A stretch of DNA of 64,000 nt from Chitinophaga varians (GTDB lineage Bacteria; Bacteroidota; Bacteroidia; Chitinophagales; Chitinophagaceae). The stretch is from the NCBI RefSeq assembly GCF_012641275.1, contig NZ_JABAIA010000001.1:2976001-3040000 (forward strand). The letters are read 5' to 3'. This document shows, piece by piece, positions 35,102-42,785 of this stretch. A program made the translations under genes and the position numbers. Position 1 is the first letter of the stretch. Every line of letters begins with the position of its first letter. The notes under the pieces were generated by a model, which worked only from the letters and a program-made list of their open reading frames with translations, did not search any database and had not been told where the DNA came from.

Positions 35102-35207
35102 AAAAATATTTTTTAGAGGGATTGATCGGTGGTTAATTAGTCAGCCTGCAGCGGACTTTACGGTGTAAAGATACACATCCCCGGGAAGAAAAAGAATTAA
35201 CTTTTTG

Positions 35208-35897
35208 TTAGCCGGAGGCCCAGGCGAGACAACAAACACCCACTGTGGCGCCGGCTTCCAGCAGCGCCTGTCCGGCAGCCTCCGTGGTGGCGCCGGTGGT
35301 GATCACGTCGTCTATCAGGAGTACGTGCTTTCCCGTTAGTAATGCTGGGTTTGCTTTAAATACGGTCTTTACGTTTTCCCAGCGACTGATACGGCTCTTC
35401 CGTGTTTGGGTATCTGTGTACTGCACCCGTTGCAGCGCCTGCAAAAGCACGGGCTTGTCCATCATTGCGCCGATGGCCGTAGCCAGCAGTGCGGCCTGGT
35501 TGTAGCCGCGTTCTTTCTCCTTGCGGTGATACAATGGCATTGGCACCAGGCAGTCTGCCGTGGCGGCCCATCCACCGGTCTGTAACACATGACCGGCCTG
35601 TTTTCCCAGCCAGTCCGCAATATCTTTTCGCTGGTGATATTTAAACTGGTGCACAAGCCGCTGTAACCCTGAAGCCTGACTATAATAATAGACAGCGGTT
35701 GCATAAGTGACGGGCATGCGCCCACGGAAAATATTCGCCACAGGATTGTCTGCATGATGGTGAAAACCTGTTAACGGCAGGCAGTCCTGGCAGTGCAGGC
35801 ACAACAGGTCATTTGCTGAAAACAGTTCCTGTCCGCAAATTTCACAGCAATGCGGATAAAACAAGTTGACCAATGGGGATAACAAACGGGTAAACAT
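35208..35897 (-). CDS. comF: ComF family phosphoribosyltransferase-like protein
   Basis: A 229-residue ComF-type protein. The N-terminal zinc-ribbon-like cysteines are in CCEICGQELF and CLHCQDCLPL; the C-terminal phosphoribosyltransferase fold has the PRPP-binding motif VLLIDDVITTGATTEAAG (about residues 185-202). Family members take part in DNA uptake in competent species and possibly in replication-fork processes. It lies 18 bp downstream of radA on the same strand, a plausible DNA-processing operon (RadA promotes branch migration during natural transformation). Confidence 0.92.
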   Translation of the reverse strand: MFTRLLSPLVNLFYPHCCEICGQELFSANDLLCLHCQDCLPLTGFHHHADNPVANIFRGRMPVTYATAVYYYSQASGLQRLVHQFKYHQRKDIADWLGKQAGHVLQTGGWAATADCLVPMPLYHRKEKERGYNQAALLATAIGAMMDKPVLLQALQRVQYTDTQTRKSRISRWENVKTVFKANPALLTGKHVLLIDDVITTGATTEAAGQALLEAGATVGVCCLAWASG

Positions 35898-35915
35898 GAG
35901 CCTTATATAAAGGTG

Positions 35916-37292
35916 TCAGAATAATTGTTGGTATACTTCTTCCACTCTTCCTACCGGCACTACTTCTATATTGAATTTAGTGAGATCTATTCCTTTTTTG
36001 TTATAACGGGAGATGAATATTTTATGAAAACCAAGTTTTTCCGCTTCCGCAATACGTTGTTCAATACGGTTGACAGCCCTGATTTCACCGCTCAGGCCTA
36101 CTTCTCCGGCGAAACATATTTTATTGGCAATAGCATTGTCTTCATAAGAAGAAAGCAATGCGCAAAGCACTGCCAGATCGATGGCCGGGTCTTCCACGCG
36201 GATACCGCCGGCGATATTGAGGAAAACATCTTTTACGCCGAAGTGGAAGCCGCCGCGTTTTTCCAGTACTGCCAGCAGCAGTTGTAACCTGCGCAGGTCG
36301 AAGCCGGTGGCGGTACGTTGCGGTGTGCCGTATACCGACTGGGTAACAAGCGCCTGCACTTCTACCAACAGTGGCCGGAGACCTTCCATGGTGGCGCTGA
36401 TGGCCACACCGCTCAACAGGTCGTCGCGTTGGGAGATCAGTATTTCTGAAGGGTTGGTCACTTGCCGGAGACCGGTGCCGGTCATCTCATAAATACCCAG
36501 TTCAGCAGTGGAGCCAAACCTGTTTTTAATGGTGCGCAGTATGCGGTAGGCATAGTGTTGGTCGCCTTCAAACTGAAGTACGGTGTCCACCATATGTTCC
36601 AGTACTTTCGGTCCGGCGATGGAGCCGTCTTTGGTAATATGTCCGATCAGGAAAACCGGTGTGTTGCTTTCCTTGGCGAAGCGCTGCAATTCAGCAGTTG
36701 TTTCCCTGATCTGTGAAACGCTGCCGGGTGCTGATTCAATCAGGGGAGTGTGCAGTGTTTGGATGGAATCCACTATCACAAGTTGCGGCTGCAGTTTTTT
36801 TATTTCAGAGAAGATAGTTTGTGTAGACGTTTCCGTAAGAAGATAGAACTGATCATTGGTGCTTTTGATGCGGTCGGCCCGCATTTTTATTTGTTGCTCG
36901 CTTTCTTCCCCGCTGATATAAAGTGTTTTTATTTGTTTCAGCTGTAGTGCATTTTGCAGGAAGAGCGTGGATTTTCCGATACCAGGCTCACCGCCTACCA
37001 GTACCAGTGAGCCGGCCACTATACCGCCTCCGAGTACACGATTCAGTTCATTGTCTGGTGTCAGCAGGCGTTTCTCTTCGTTGGTGACTACTTCAGCCAG
37101 ATTAATGATTTTCTGGTGCCGGACATTGCCGGTATCGTTATTTTTCCAGTCGTGTTGTTTGCCGGGAATATCTTTCTGTACTCTTTCCTCCACGAAGGTG
37201 TTCCATTGTCCGCAACTGGGACATTTACCATTCCATTTTGCAGATTCGTATCCACATTGCTGGCAAAAAAAAGCGGTTCTTATTTTACTCAT
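35916..37292 (-). CDS. radA: DNA repair protein RadA
   Basis: A 458-residue RecA-like branch-migration helicase. The N-terminal zinc finger has Cys10, Cys13, Cys24 and Cys27. Walker A is GEPGIGKST, Walker B LVIVDSIQTL, and the RadA-specific KNRFG motif is in TIKNRFGSTAELGIYEM. A C-terminal Lon-protease-like domain follows (DVFLNIAGGIRVEDPAIDLAVLCALLSS, quoted in part as GGIRVEDPAIDLA). The length is normal. A -7-like TTACTTTG box lies at about 37313-37320 on the minus strand, and a separate stem-loop with T-rich tail at 37390-37431 lies further upstream. Confidence 0.96.
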   Translation of the reverse strand: MSKIRTAFFCQQCGYESAKWNGKCPSCGQWNTFVEERVQKDIPGKQHDWKNNDTGNVRHQKIINLAEVVTNEEKRLLTPDNELNRVLGGGIVAGSLVLVGGEPGIGKSTLFLQNALQLKQIKTLYISGEESEQQIKMRADRIKSTNDQFYLLTETSTQTIFSEIKKLQPQLVIVDSIQTLHTPLIESAPGSVSQIRETTAELQRFAKESNTPVFLIGHITKDGSIAGPKVLEHMVDTVLQFEGDQHYAYRILRTIKNRFGSTAELGIYEMTGTGLRQVTNPSEILISQRDDLLSGVAISATMEGLRPLLVEVQALVTQSVYGTPQRTATGFDLRRLQLLLAVLEKRGGFHFGVKDVFLNIAGGIRVEDPAIDLAVLCALLSSYEDNAIANKICFAGEVGLSGEIRAVNRIEQRIAEAEKLGFHKIFISRYNKKGIDLTKFNIEVVPVGRVEEVYQQLF

Positions 37293-37389
37293 AATTTTTT
37301 TGAAACAGGATGTTACAAAGTAAGTTGTTTTAGAAAAAACAGGGGTGAAATGTTAACGTGAAGGGTTAAAAAAGGGGGTAATCATGTCT

Positions 37390-37431
37390 TTAAAAGAGAA
37401 AAGAGCCAAACGGAAGATTCCGTTGACTCTT
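37390..37431 (-). terminator. Minus-strand stem-loop upstream of radA (attenuator or small-RNA terminator)
   Basis: On the minus strand AGAGTCAACGGAA pairs with TTCCGTTTGGCTCT with two mismatches/bulges around a 2-nt turn, followed by TTTCTCTTTTAAA. It lies about 100 bp before the radA ATG. If radA transcription starts above it, it would be an attenuator; if at the TTACTTTG box below it, it ends a separate short RNA. Confidence 0.45.
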
Positions 37432-37844
37432 TCTACTTACTAACCCATTAAATTCAGGTCTAAATTACAAAATGGCTTCAGAATAAAAAAGTTTATTTGA
37501 TTGATGTGAATAACTTTTGATTGATTTTCGTAATGTAAGAAAGTGGCTGCCAATGCCTGTTTCAGGCCATAAATTGTCCAATATTACTTTCATTGGCAAC
37601 TCGTAAAATGTTGATAAATAGGATTGATGTTGATGATTTTTGCATATGAAAAAAATATCATAAGATCATCGGCGACTTCTGCCAAACCGGCCGTAATTTC
37701 AGGTGATTTTCTTCAAAAAAGACAAAATGACAGTGTTAAATTTCTGTATGAAAGGTAAAAGGCAGGGTTGGCAGGAAAACTCTTAAATAAAACTTAAAAC
37801 GGGGCATCTGGACAGAAATTTGTGCGTTCAGAAGCATCAAAAGT
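37432..37844. other. AT-rich intergenic gap before the metallopeptidase gene
   Basis: About 410 bp without a convincing gene. It holds a TAATTTAG element on the minus strand (37460-37467) that could drive a short minus transcript ending at the stem-loop 37390-37431. An imperfect pairing GCCAATG/CATTGGC is spread over 37550-37600. I see no ORF with a signal peptide, coding bias or recognisable motif. Confidence 0.5.
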
Positions 37845-38540
37845 ATGAGTATGACACCAGGAATCATGTTTGTTTCGCTGATTTTTGTGGGGATCAGCTT
37901 TCTTGTCAGTTATGTATTAAAAAGTAAGTTCCGGGCCTACAGTGAGGTGCCGACCTCATCCGGGTTTACCGGCAGGCAGATTGCAGAGAAAATGCTGAGG
38001 GACAACAACATCTATGATGTTCAGGTACTGTCTGTAGACGGTTTTTTATCAGATCACTATAATCCGGCGAATAAGACGGTCAACCTGAGCCCCGACGTAT
38101 ACGCAGGGGCCAATGTGGCTGCTGCGGCCGTGGCGGCGCACGAGTGCGGGCACGCGGTACAGCATGCGGCGGCTTATCCCTGGCTGGGCCTGCGGTCCCG
38201 GTTGGTGCCGGCCGTACAGTTCAGCGCTTCGCTGGTACAGTGGGTGCTGCTGGGCGGTATCCTGCTGATTAATGTATTTCCGCAGCTGTTGCTGGCGGGG
38301 ATTGTGTTATTCGGTATCACCACTGTGTTTGCCCTGATTACGCTGCCGGTGGAATTTGACGCTTCCCGCCGTGCGCTGGCGTGGCTGGACCGTAGCCAGG
38401 TAATGCGCCCGCAGGAGCATGATAAGGCTAAAAATGCCCTTTGGTGGGCGGCTATGACCTATGTGGTGGCGGCACTGGCCTCTCTGGCCACCCTGTTCCA
38501 GTATATTTTAATATATATGGGTGCGCGGGACCGGCGATAA
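37845..38540 (+). CDS. Neutral zinc metallopeptidase (PF04298-like membrane protein)
   Basis: A 231-residue integral membrane protein with an N-terminal membrane segment (residues 5-25), then the zinc-binding helix AAHECGHAVQH with His99, Glu100 and His103. Two to three C-terminal membrane segments follow. A candidate third ligand is Glu in LPVEFDASRRALAWL. The domain organisation matches the neutral zinc metallopeptidase 2 family (YugP-like). Function in the cell is unknown. A terminator follows at 38565. Confidence 0.92.
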   Translation: MSMTPGIMFVSLIFVGISFLVSYVLKSKFRAYSEVPTSSGFTGRQIAEKMLRDNNIYDVQVLSVDGFLSDHYNPANKTVNLSPDVYAGANVAAAAVAAHECGHAVQHAAAYPWLGLRSRLVPAVQFSASLVQWVLLGGILLINVFPQLLLAGIVLFGITTVFALITLPVEFDASRRALAWLDRSQVMRPQEHDKAKNALWWAAMTYVVAALASLATLFQYILIYMGARDRR

Positions 38541-38564
38541 CTTTATTCTAATAGCTGAAAATAT

Positions 38565-38597
38565 TAAAAGGGCTTTCCGGAAGGGAAGCTCTTTTTT
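38565..38597 (+). terminator. Intrinsic terminator after the metallopeptidase gene
   Basis: AAAAGGGCTTTCC pairs imperfectly with GGGAAGCTCTTTTTT around a GGAA turn, followed by a T run. Confidence 0.82.
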
Positions 38598-38864
38598 ATG
38601 TCTCGCCTCCTGTTGAATGTTTATTATTTGATATATAAACAATGTATCTACATAAATATTTAGAGGACAGGTTTCTGTCTGGTAACCCGGCAAAAGGATG
38701 GGGGAGAGGGCTGTTGGTATGGCGGCGTCCGTAATGTCCCCGCGGCAGGCGTTTTTAATAGGTGTTAATAACTTTTATTCAAATTTTTTATTGAAAATCA
38801 ATCAATTGCAAAGGTGTCTTACAAAAAATCACGTAAAATGTATGGTTATTCAGAATAGTGAATG
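38598..38864. other. Gap upstream of the ribosomal protein operon
   Basis: About 270 bp of mostly AT-rich DNA with a GC-rich island (38690-38755). A 70-codon open frame here runs through the rplM promoter and shows no coding features, so I see no gene. Confidence 0.5.
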
Positions 38865-38928
38865 TACCTTTGCACTCCCCGTTACAGGGGGAATTGTTTA
38901 CAAGACGTAATTTTTATCGTATACAACA
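38865..38928 (+). promoter_or_regulatory. rplM promoter (-7 box) and possible L13 autoregulatory leader
   Basis: TACCTTTG (38865-38872) is a good -7 box; the -33 region is weak. The ~50-nt leader begins with a stable CCCC-GTTACA-GGGG hairpin (about 38877-38891) followed by a pyrimidine/AT-rich single strand to the ATG at 38929. L13-type leaders are described for Bacteroidia, so L13 feedback is plausible, but I cannot verify a match to that motif. Confidence 0.5.
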
Positions 38929-39372
38929 ATGAACACATTAAGCTTTAAAACTAAATCGGCTAACGACGCTTACGTAAAGCGTGAGTGGCATATAGTAGAC
39001 GCTACCAACCTGACTCTCGGACGAGTTTGTGCGAAAATGGCAGCTATCCTGAGAGGTAAGAACAAGCCTTACTATACGCCTCATACTGATTGTGGTGATT
39101 TTATCATCGTGATCAATGCGGAAAAAATCGCTTTGACCGGCAATAAAATGGCGGAAAAAGAATACATGCACTACACTGGTTACCCAGGTGGTCAGAGAGT
39201 TGAACTGGCAAAGGACCTGATCCGTCGCCGTCCTGAGGTTATGATTGAGAAGGCTATCAAAGGTATGTTGCCTAAAAACCGTCTCGGTCGTAAAATGTAC
39301 AAAAAACTGTTTGTATACGCAGGTGCAGAACATCCTCATGCAGCGCAGAAACCAAAACCATTAACTTTCTAA
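38929..39372 (+). CDS. rplM: 50S ribosomal protein L13
   Basis: A 147-residue ribosomal protein that binds 23S rRNA early in 50S assembly. Signature segments are REWHIVDATNLTLGRVCAKMA, GDFIIVINAEKIALTGNK, YMHYTGYPGGQR and KGMLPKNRLGRKMYKKLFVYAGAEHPH (the classic L13 signature, quoted in parts: GMLPKNRLGRKM). It is the first gene of an rplM-rpsI-rpsB-tsf ribosomal group, with rpsI 14 bp downstream. Confidence 0.98.
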   Translation: MNTLSFKTKSANDAYVKREWHIVDATNLTLGRVCAKMAAILRGKNKPYYTPHTDCGDFIIVINAEKIALTGNKMAEKEYMHYTGYPGGQRVELAKDLIRRRPEVMIEKAIKGMLPKNRLGRKMYKKLFVYAGAEHPHAAQKPKPLTF

Positions 39373-39386
39373 TTTTTCTCTGATAC

Positions 39387-39776
39387 ATGGAAAAGCAAAA
39401 AAATACAATAGGTCGTCGTAAAGAAGCTGTTGCCCGTGTGTATATCGCAAAGGGTACCGGTGCCATTACCGTAAACGACAAGGATTATAAAAACTACTTT
39501 TCTCTGATCTACCTGCAAAACCAGGTTGAATTACCCTTCAAAACTATCGACGCGCTGGATAAATTTGACGTGAAGATCAATGCACAGGGTGGTGGTATCA
39601 AAGGACAGGCAGAAGCGATTAAACTGGGTATTGCACGTGCACTGTGCGAAGTGAACATCGAGTTCCGTCCCGCACTGAAAGCAGCCGGTCTGCTGAAACG
39701 TGACCCGAGAAGCGTAGAACGTAAGAAACCAGGTAAAGCGAAAGCAAGAAGAAGCTTCCAGTTCTCTAAACGCTAA
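39387..39776 (+). CDS. rpsI: 30S ribosomal protein S9
   Basis: A 129-residue small-subunit protein located in the 30S head; its C-terminal tail reaches the P-site tRNA. Seen are GRRKEAVARVYIAKGTGAIT at the N-terminus, GGGIKGQAEAIKLGIARALCE in the middle and the basic tail RDPRSVERKKPGKAKARRSFQFSKR (quoted in part: KARRSFQFSKR). The end SKR is typical. It is separated by 62 bp from rpsB, whose start is set at 39839. Confidence 0.98.
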   Translation: MEKQKNTIGRRKEAVARVYIAKGTGAITVNDKDYKNYFSLIYLQNQVELPFKTIDALDKFDVKINAQGGGIKGQAEAIKLGIARALCEVNIEFRPALKAAGLLKRDPRSVERKKPGKAKARRSFQFSKR

Positions 39777-39838
39777 TTTTGAGTACTTAGCCATTATCGC
39801 TAAACATTATTTGATCCTTTTAATTGAGCAATATAAAC

Positions 39839-40822
39839 ATGGAAAATAATACCTCATTGCAGCAGCAGTTACTGGAGGCAGGTGTTCACTTCGGTCACCT
39901 GAAGAAGAAATGGAATCCTAAAATGCTGCCTTATATTTTCGCAGAAAAGAAAGGTATTCATATCATTGATCTGAACAAAACCGTAGAAGGCTTACAGGAA
40001 GCAGCAGCTGCCCTGAAATCCATCGCTAAAAGCGGTAAAAAGATCATGTTCGTTGCTACTAAAAAGCAAGCGAAAGAAATCGTAGCAGATGCTGCGCGTA
40101 ACATCAACATGCCTTACGTTACTGAAAGGTGGTTAGGTGGTATGCTCACCAACTTCTCTACTATCCGTAAGAGCGTGAAGAAAATGCAGAGCATTGAAAA
40201 AATGCTGCAGGACGGAACTTTCGACAACATCACCAAAAAAGAACGTCTGACTTTAAGCCGTGATAAAGAGAAAATGGAAAAAGTGCTGGGTGGTATTGCC
40301 CAACTGGCACGTGTTCCAGCCGCTCTGTTCATGGTGGATATCAGCCACGAACATATTGCACTGGCGGAAGCAAAACGCCTGGGCATTGTTACCTTCGGTA
40401 TGGTAGATACCAACTCCGATCCCAGCAAAGTTGACTTCGCTATCCCTGCGAACGACGATGCTACTAAATCTATCGCTATCATCACCAGCTACATCTGCGC
40501 TGCTATCGCAGAAGGCCTGTCTGAAAGAGCTACTGAAAAATCTGAAGAAGTAGAAGAGGAAGAAGAAGCAGACGACAAAGCCCGCAGATTTGACGTGGAA
40601 GGTGGCGAAGACCGCGAAAGAGGTCGTAAACCTCAAGGCCAGGGCGGTGGTCGTGGTCCGGGCGCTGGTGGTAACCGTGGCGGTGGCCAGGGTGGCAACC
40701 GTGGCGGCCAGGGCGGCGGCGCTAATCGCGGCGGTGGTAACCGTGGCGGTGGCCAGGGTGGCGGACAACGTCGTCCCTCCAACGCTGGCGGCGGCGGTCC
40801 AAGAAAACCAGCCGGTAAATAA
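39839..40822 (+). CDS. rpsB: 30S ribosomal protein S2 with long RGG-like C-terminal tail
   Basis: A 327-residue S2 from ATG 39839 ([20 protein letters not shown]); an ATG at 39824 is less likely. The conserved core (about 1-235) has [43 protein letters not shown] and [19 protein letters not shown]. After an acidic linker ([11 protein letters not shown]) comes a roughly 75-residue tail of Gly/Arg/Asn/Gln repeats such as [15 protein letters not shown]. coli S2 is 241 residues, so this tail is an extension. S2 binds the 30S surface with S1; the RGG-like tail could bind RNA. tsf follows, separated by a perfect hairpin. Confidence 0.97.
   Translation: MENNTSLQQQLLEAGVHFGHLKKKWNPKMLPYIFAEKKGIHIIDLNKTVEGLQEAAAALKSIAKSGKKIMFVATKKQAKEIVADAARNINMPYVTERWLGGMLTNFSTIRKSVKKMQSIEKMLQDGTFDNITKKERLTLSRDKEKMEKVLGGIAQLARVPAALFMVDISHEHIALAEAKRLGIVTFGMVDTNSDPSKVDFAIPANDDATKSIAIITSYICAAIAEGLSERATEKSEEVEEEEEADDKARRFDVEGGEDRERGRKPQGQGGGRGPGAGGNRGGGQGGNRGGQGGGANRGGGNRGGGQGGGQRRPSNAGGGGPRKPAGK
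40632..40800 (+). repeat. Gly/Arg-coding short repeats in rpsB
   Basis: Repeated GGTGGTAACCGTGGCGGT and GGCCAGGGTGGC-type units encode the RGG-like tail of S2. Repeats in DNA allow slippage, so tail length may vary between strains. Confidence 0.8.
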
Positions 40823-40854
40823 TATCATTCTCTGATTTTGATATTGAAATATTA

Positions 40855-40902
40855 GGTTATTTAAAATGCAGCGAAGATTACTTCGCTGCATTTTAAATAA
40901 CC
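40855..40902 (+). other. Perfect 22-bp hairpin between rpsB and tsf
   Basis: Arms 40855-40876 and 40881-40902 are perfect reverse complements around the loop ATTA, with ATGCAGCGAAG as GC-richer tip. No T run follows on the plus strand (next bases CGATAACC), so it is not a standard terminator. It could be an RNase III-type processing site or mRNA end barrier that uncouples rpsB from tsf. Confidence 0.75.
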
Positions 40903-40956
40903 CGATAACCCAACAAGAATTAATCAATTATTAATACTCATAAATCAATATAGCTC

Positions 40957-41781
40957 ATGGCAACAATTACAGCAGCTGATGTAAACAAACTGCGTCAGCA
41001 AACTGGTGCGGGTATGATGGATTGCAGAAAAGCACTCGTGGAAAGTGATGGCGACTTTGAAAAAGCAGTAGACTATCTGCGCAAAAAAGGTCAGAAAGTA
41101 GCTGCACTGCGTTCCGACCGCGAAACTAAAGAAGGTGTTATCATCGCTAAAGTTGCTGCTGATGGTAAATCCGGCGTTATCGTAGGCCTGGGTTGCGAAA
41201 CTGACTTCGTAGCGAAAAACGAAGACTTCGTGAAATTCGCACAGTCTATCGTTGAACTGGCCCTGTCTAAAGGTATCAAAACCATCGAAGACCTGAATGC
41301 TGCTGAGCTGGACGGTGCTACCGTTGCTGATAAAGTAAACGACCAGGTTGCTAAAATCGGTGAAAAAATCACCCTGAATAAATTCGAATTCGTGGAAGCT
41401 GGCGGTGTAACTGCCTACATCCACGGTAACTACCGTATGGGCGTTCTCGTTGCCTTCTCTAAACCTGTATCTGAAGAAACAGGTAAAGACGTGGCTATGC
41501 AGATCGCTGCGATGAACCCAATCGCAGTTGACGCTGACAGCGTTCCTGCTGATGTTATCGCCCGTGAAAAAGAAATCGCTGTTGAACAGGTGAAAGCTGA
41601 AGGCAAACCTGCTGAAATGGCTGAAAAAATCGCTGCCGGTAAAGTGAACAAATTCTTCAAGGAAAGTACCCTGCTGCAACAGGCCTTCGTGAAGGACAAC
41701 AACAAATCCGTAGCAGATTACCTGAAGTCTGTAGACGCTGACCTGAAAGTATTCGGCTTTAAACGAATCGCTTTAGGTTAA
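40957..41781 (+). CDS. tsf: Translation elongation factor Ts
   Basis: A 274-residue guanine-nucleotide exchange factor for EF-Tu. The N-terminal UBA-like domain has VNKLRQQTGAGMMDCRKAL, then EKAVDYLRKKGQKVAALRSDRETKEG (in part) and the TDFVAKN motif GLGCETDFVAKNEDF. The C-terminal dimerisation region includes LLQQAFVKDNNKSVADYL. Length is normal. It follows rpsB as in most bacteria, and its own strong terminator ends the unit. Confidence 0.98.
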   Translation: MATITAADVNKLRQQTGAGMMDCRKALVESDGDFEKAVDYLRKKGQKVAALRSDRETKEGVIIAKVAADGKSGVIVGLGCETDFVAKNEDFVKFAQSIVELALSKGIKTIEDLNAAELDGATVADKVNDQVAKIGEKITLNKFEFVEAGGVTAYIHGNYRMGVLVAFSKPVSEETGKDVAMQIAAMNPIAVDADSVPADVIAREKEIAVEQVKAEGKPAEMAEKIAAGKVNKFFKESTLLQQAFVKDNNKSVADYLKSVDADLKVFGFKRIALG

Positions 41782-41794
41782 TACAATCATATTG

Positions 41795-41831
41795 AAAAAA
41801 AGGAGAGAATTTTGGTTCTCTCCTTTTTTTT
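41795..41831 (+). terminator. Intrinsic terminator after tsf
   Basis: GGAGAGAA and TTCTCTCC flanked by A7 and T8 form a strong hairpin about 14 bp after the tsf stop codon. Confidence 0.93.
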
Positions 41832-41982
41832 GCGCACTGCAAAATCAGGCGCCCGCAATCTCCTGCTTACAACAAAATCACCCGGCATTTTGCTTTCACT
41901 AGCAGGTTTTTGCTTTTAAATTGTATCTTAGGATACCGTAATTACATTAGCAAATCACAATCTTACAATATTTTATAGCGTC

Positions 41983-42696
41983 ATGTTGCCAAAGTATAAG
42001 CGTATTTTGCTCAAATTGAGCGGTGAGGCCCTTATGGGGGATGCAAATTATGGTATTGATCATAAGGTAATTACCCAGTATGCCTACGATATCAAAGCAG
42101 TTACCGACCTCGGCGTACAGGTAGCCATCGTGATCGGCGGCGGTAATATCTACCGTGGAATGAATGAAGCCGAAACCGGTATCGAAAGAGCCCAGGGAGA
42201 CTATATGGGCATGCTGGCCACCGTGATCAATGGTATGGCCCTGCAAAGCGGACTGGAAAAAATAGGGCTCTATACCCGCCTCCAGTCAGCTATTAAAATG
42301 GAACAGATCGCAGAACCTTATATCCGCCGCCGCGCTATCCGCCACGTGGAAAAAGGTCGCGTGGTTATATTCGGAGCAGGCACCGGTAACCCGTACTTTA
42401 CAACCGATACCGCAGCTTCCCTCCGTGCTATCGAAATCCAGGCGGACGTCATCCTCAAAGGGACCCGCGTTGACGGTATCTACACCGCCGACCCGGAAAA
42501 AGATGCTACCGCCACCCGGTTCGAAACCATCACTTTCTCTGAAGTATATCAGAAATCTCTTAACGTCATGGATATGACGGCCTTTACCCTCTGTCAGGAA
42601 AATAAACTGCCAATCATCGTATTCGACATGAACAAACCAGGAAACCTCCTGAACGTGATCATGGGCAAAAACGTTGGTACCCTGGTAAAGGACTAA
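41983..42696 (+). CDS. pyrH: UMP kinase
   Basis: A 237-residue amino-acid-kinase-fold UMP kinase. Seen are [14 protein letters not shown] near the N-terminus, [61 protein letters not shown] and [16 protein letters not shown]. It phosphorylates UMP to UDP in pyrimidine nucleotide synthesis. It follows tsf with a terminator between, and the usual frr gene is not downstream; instead a perfect 40-bp palindrome overlaps its stop codon. Confidence 0.97.
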   Translation: MLPKYKRILLKLSGEALMGDANYGIDHKVITQYAYDIKAVTDLGVQVAIVIGGGNIYRGMNEAETGIERAQGDYMGMLATVINGMALQSGLEKIGLYTRLQSAIKMEQIAEPYIRRRAIRHVEKGRVVIFGAGTGNPYFTTDTAASLRAIEIQADVILKGTRVDGIYTADPEKDATATRFETITFSEVYQKSLNVMDMTAFTLCQENKLPIIVFDMNKPGNLLNVIMGKNVGTLVKD

Positions 42697-42785
42697 AATA
42701 ATTACGAATTACGAATTACGAAAAAGAGCGAAGATCAACTGGTGGTCTTCGCTCTTTTTCGTAATTCGTAATTCGTAATTATTTT
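42695..42785. terminator. Perfect 40-bp palindrome with tandem heptamers, shared 3' end of pyrH and DUF3298 gene
   Basis: Arms 42695-42734 and 42746-42785 are exact reverse complements around an 11-nt loop. The outer part holds three tandem AATTACG units (CGTAATT on the other arm), the inner part AAAAAGAGCGAAGA. The palindrome covers both stop codons of the convergent genes. It will act as a bidirectional terminator, but its length and repeat content exceed an ordinary one. Confidence 0.9.

Noticed and set aside
38698..38910. 70-codon frame before rplM
   Set aside because: It runs through the rplM -7 box and shows no coding signs.
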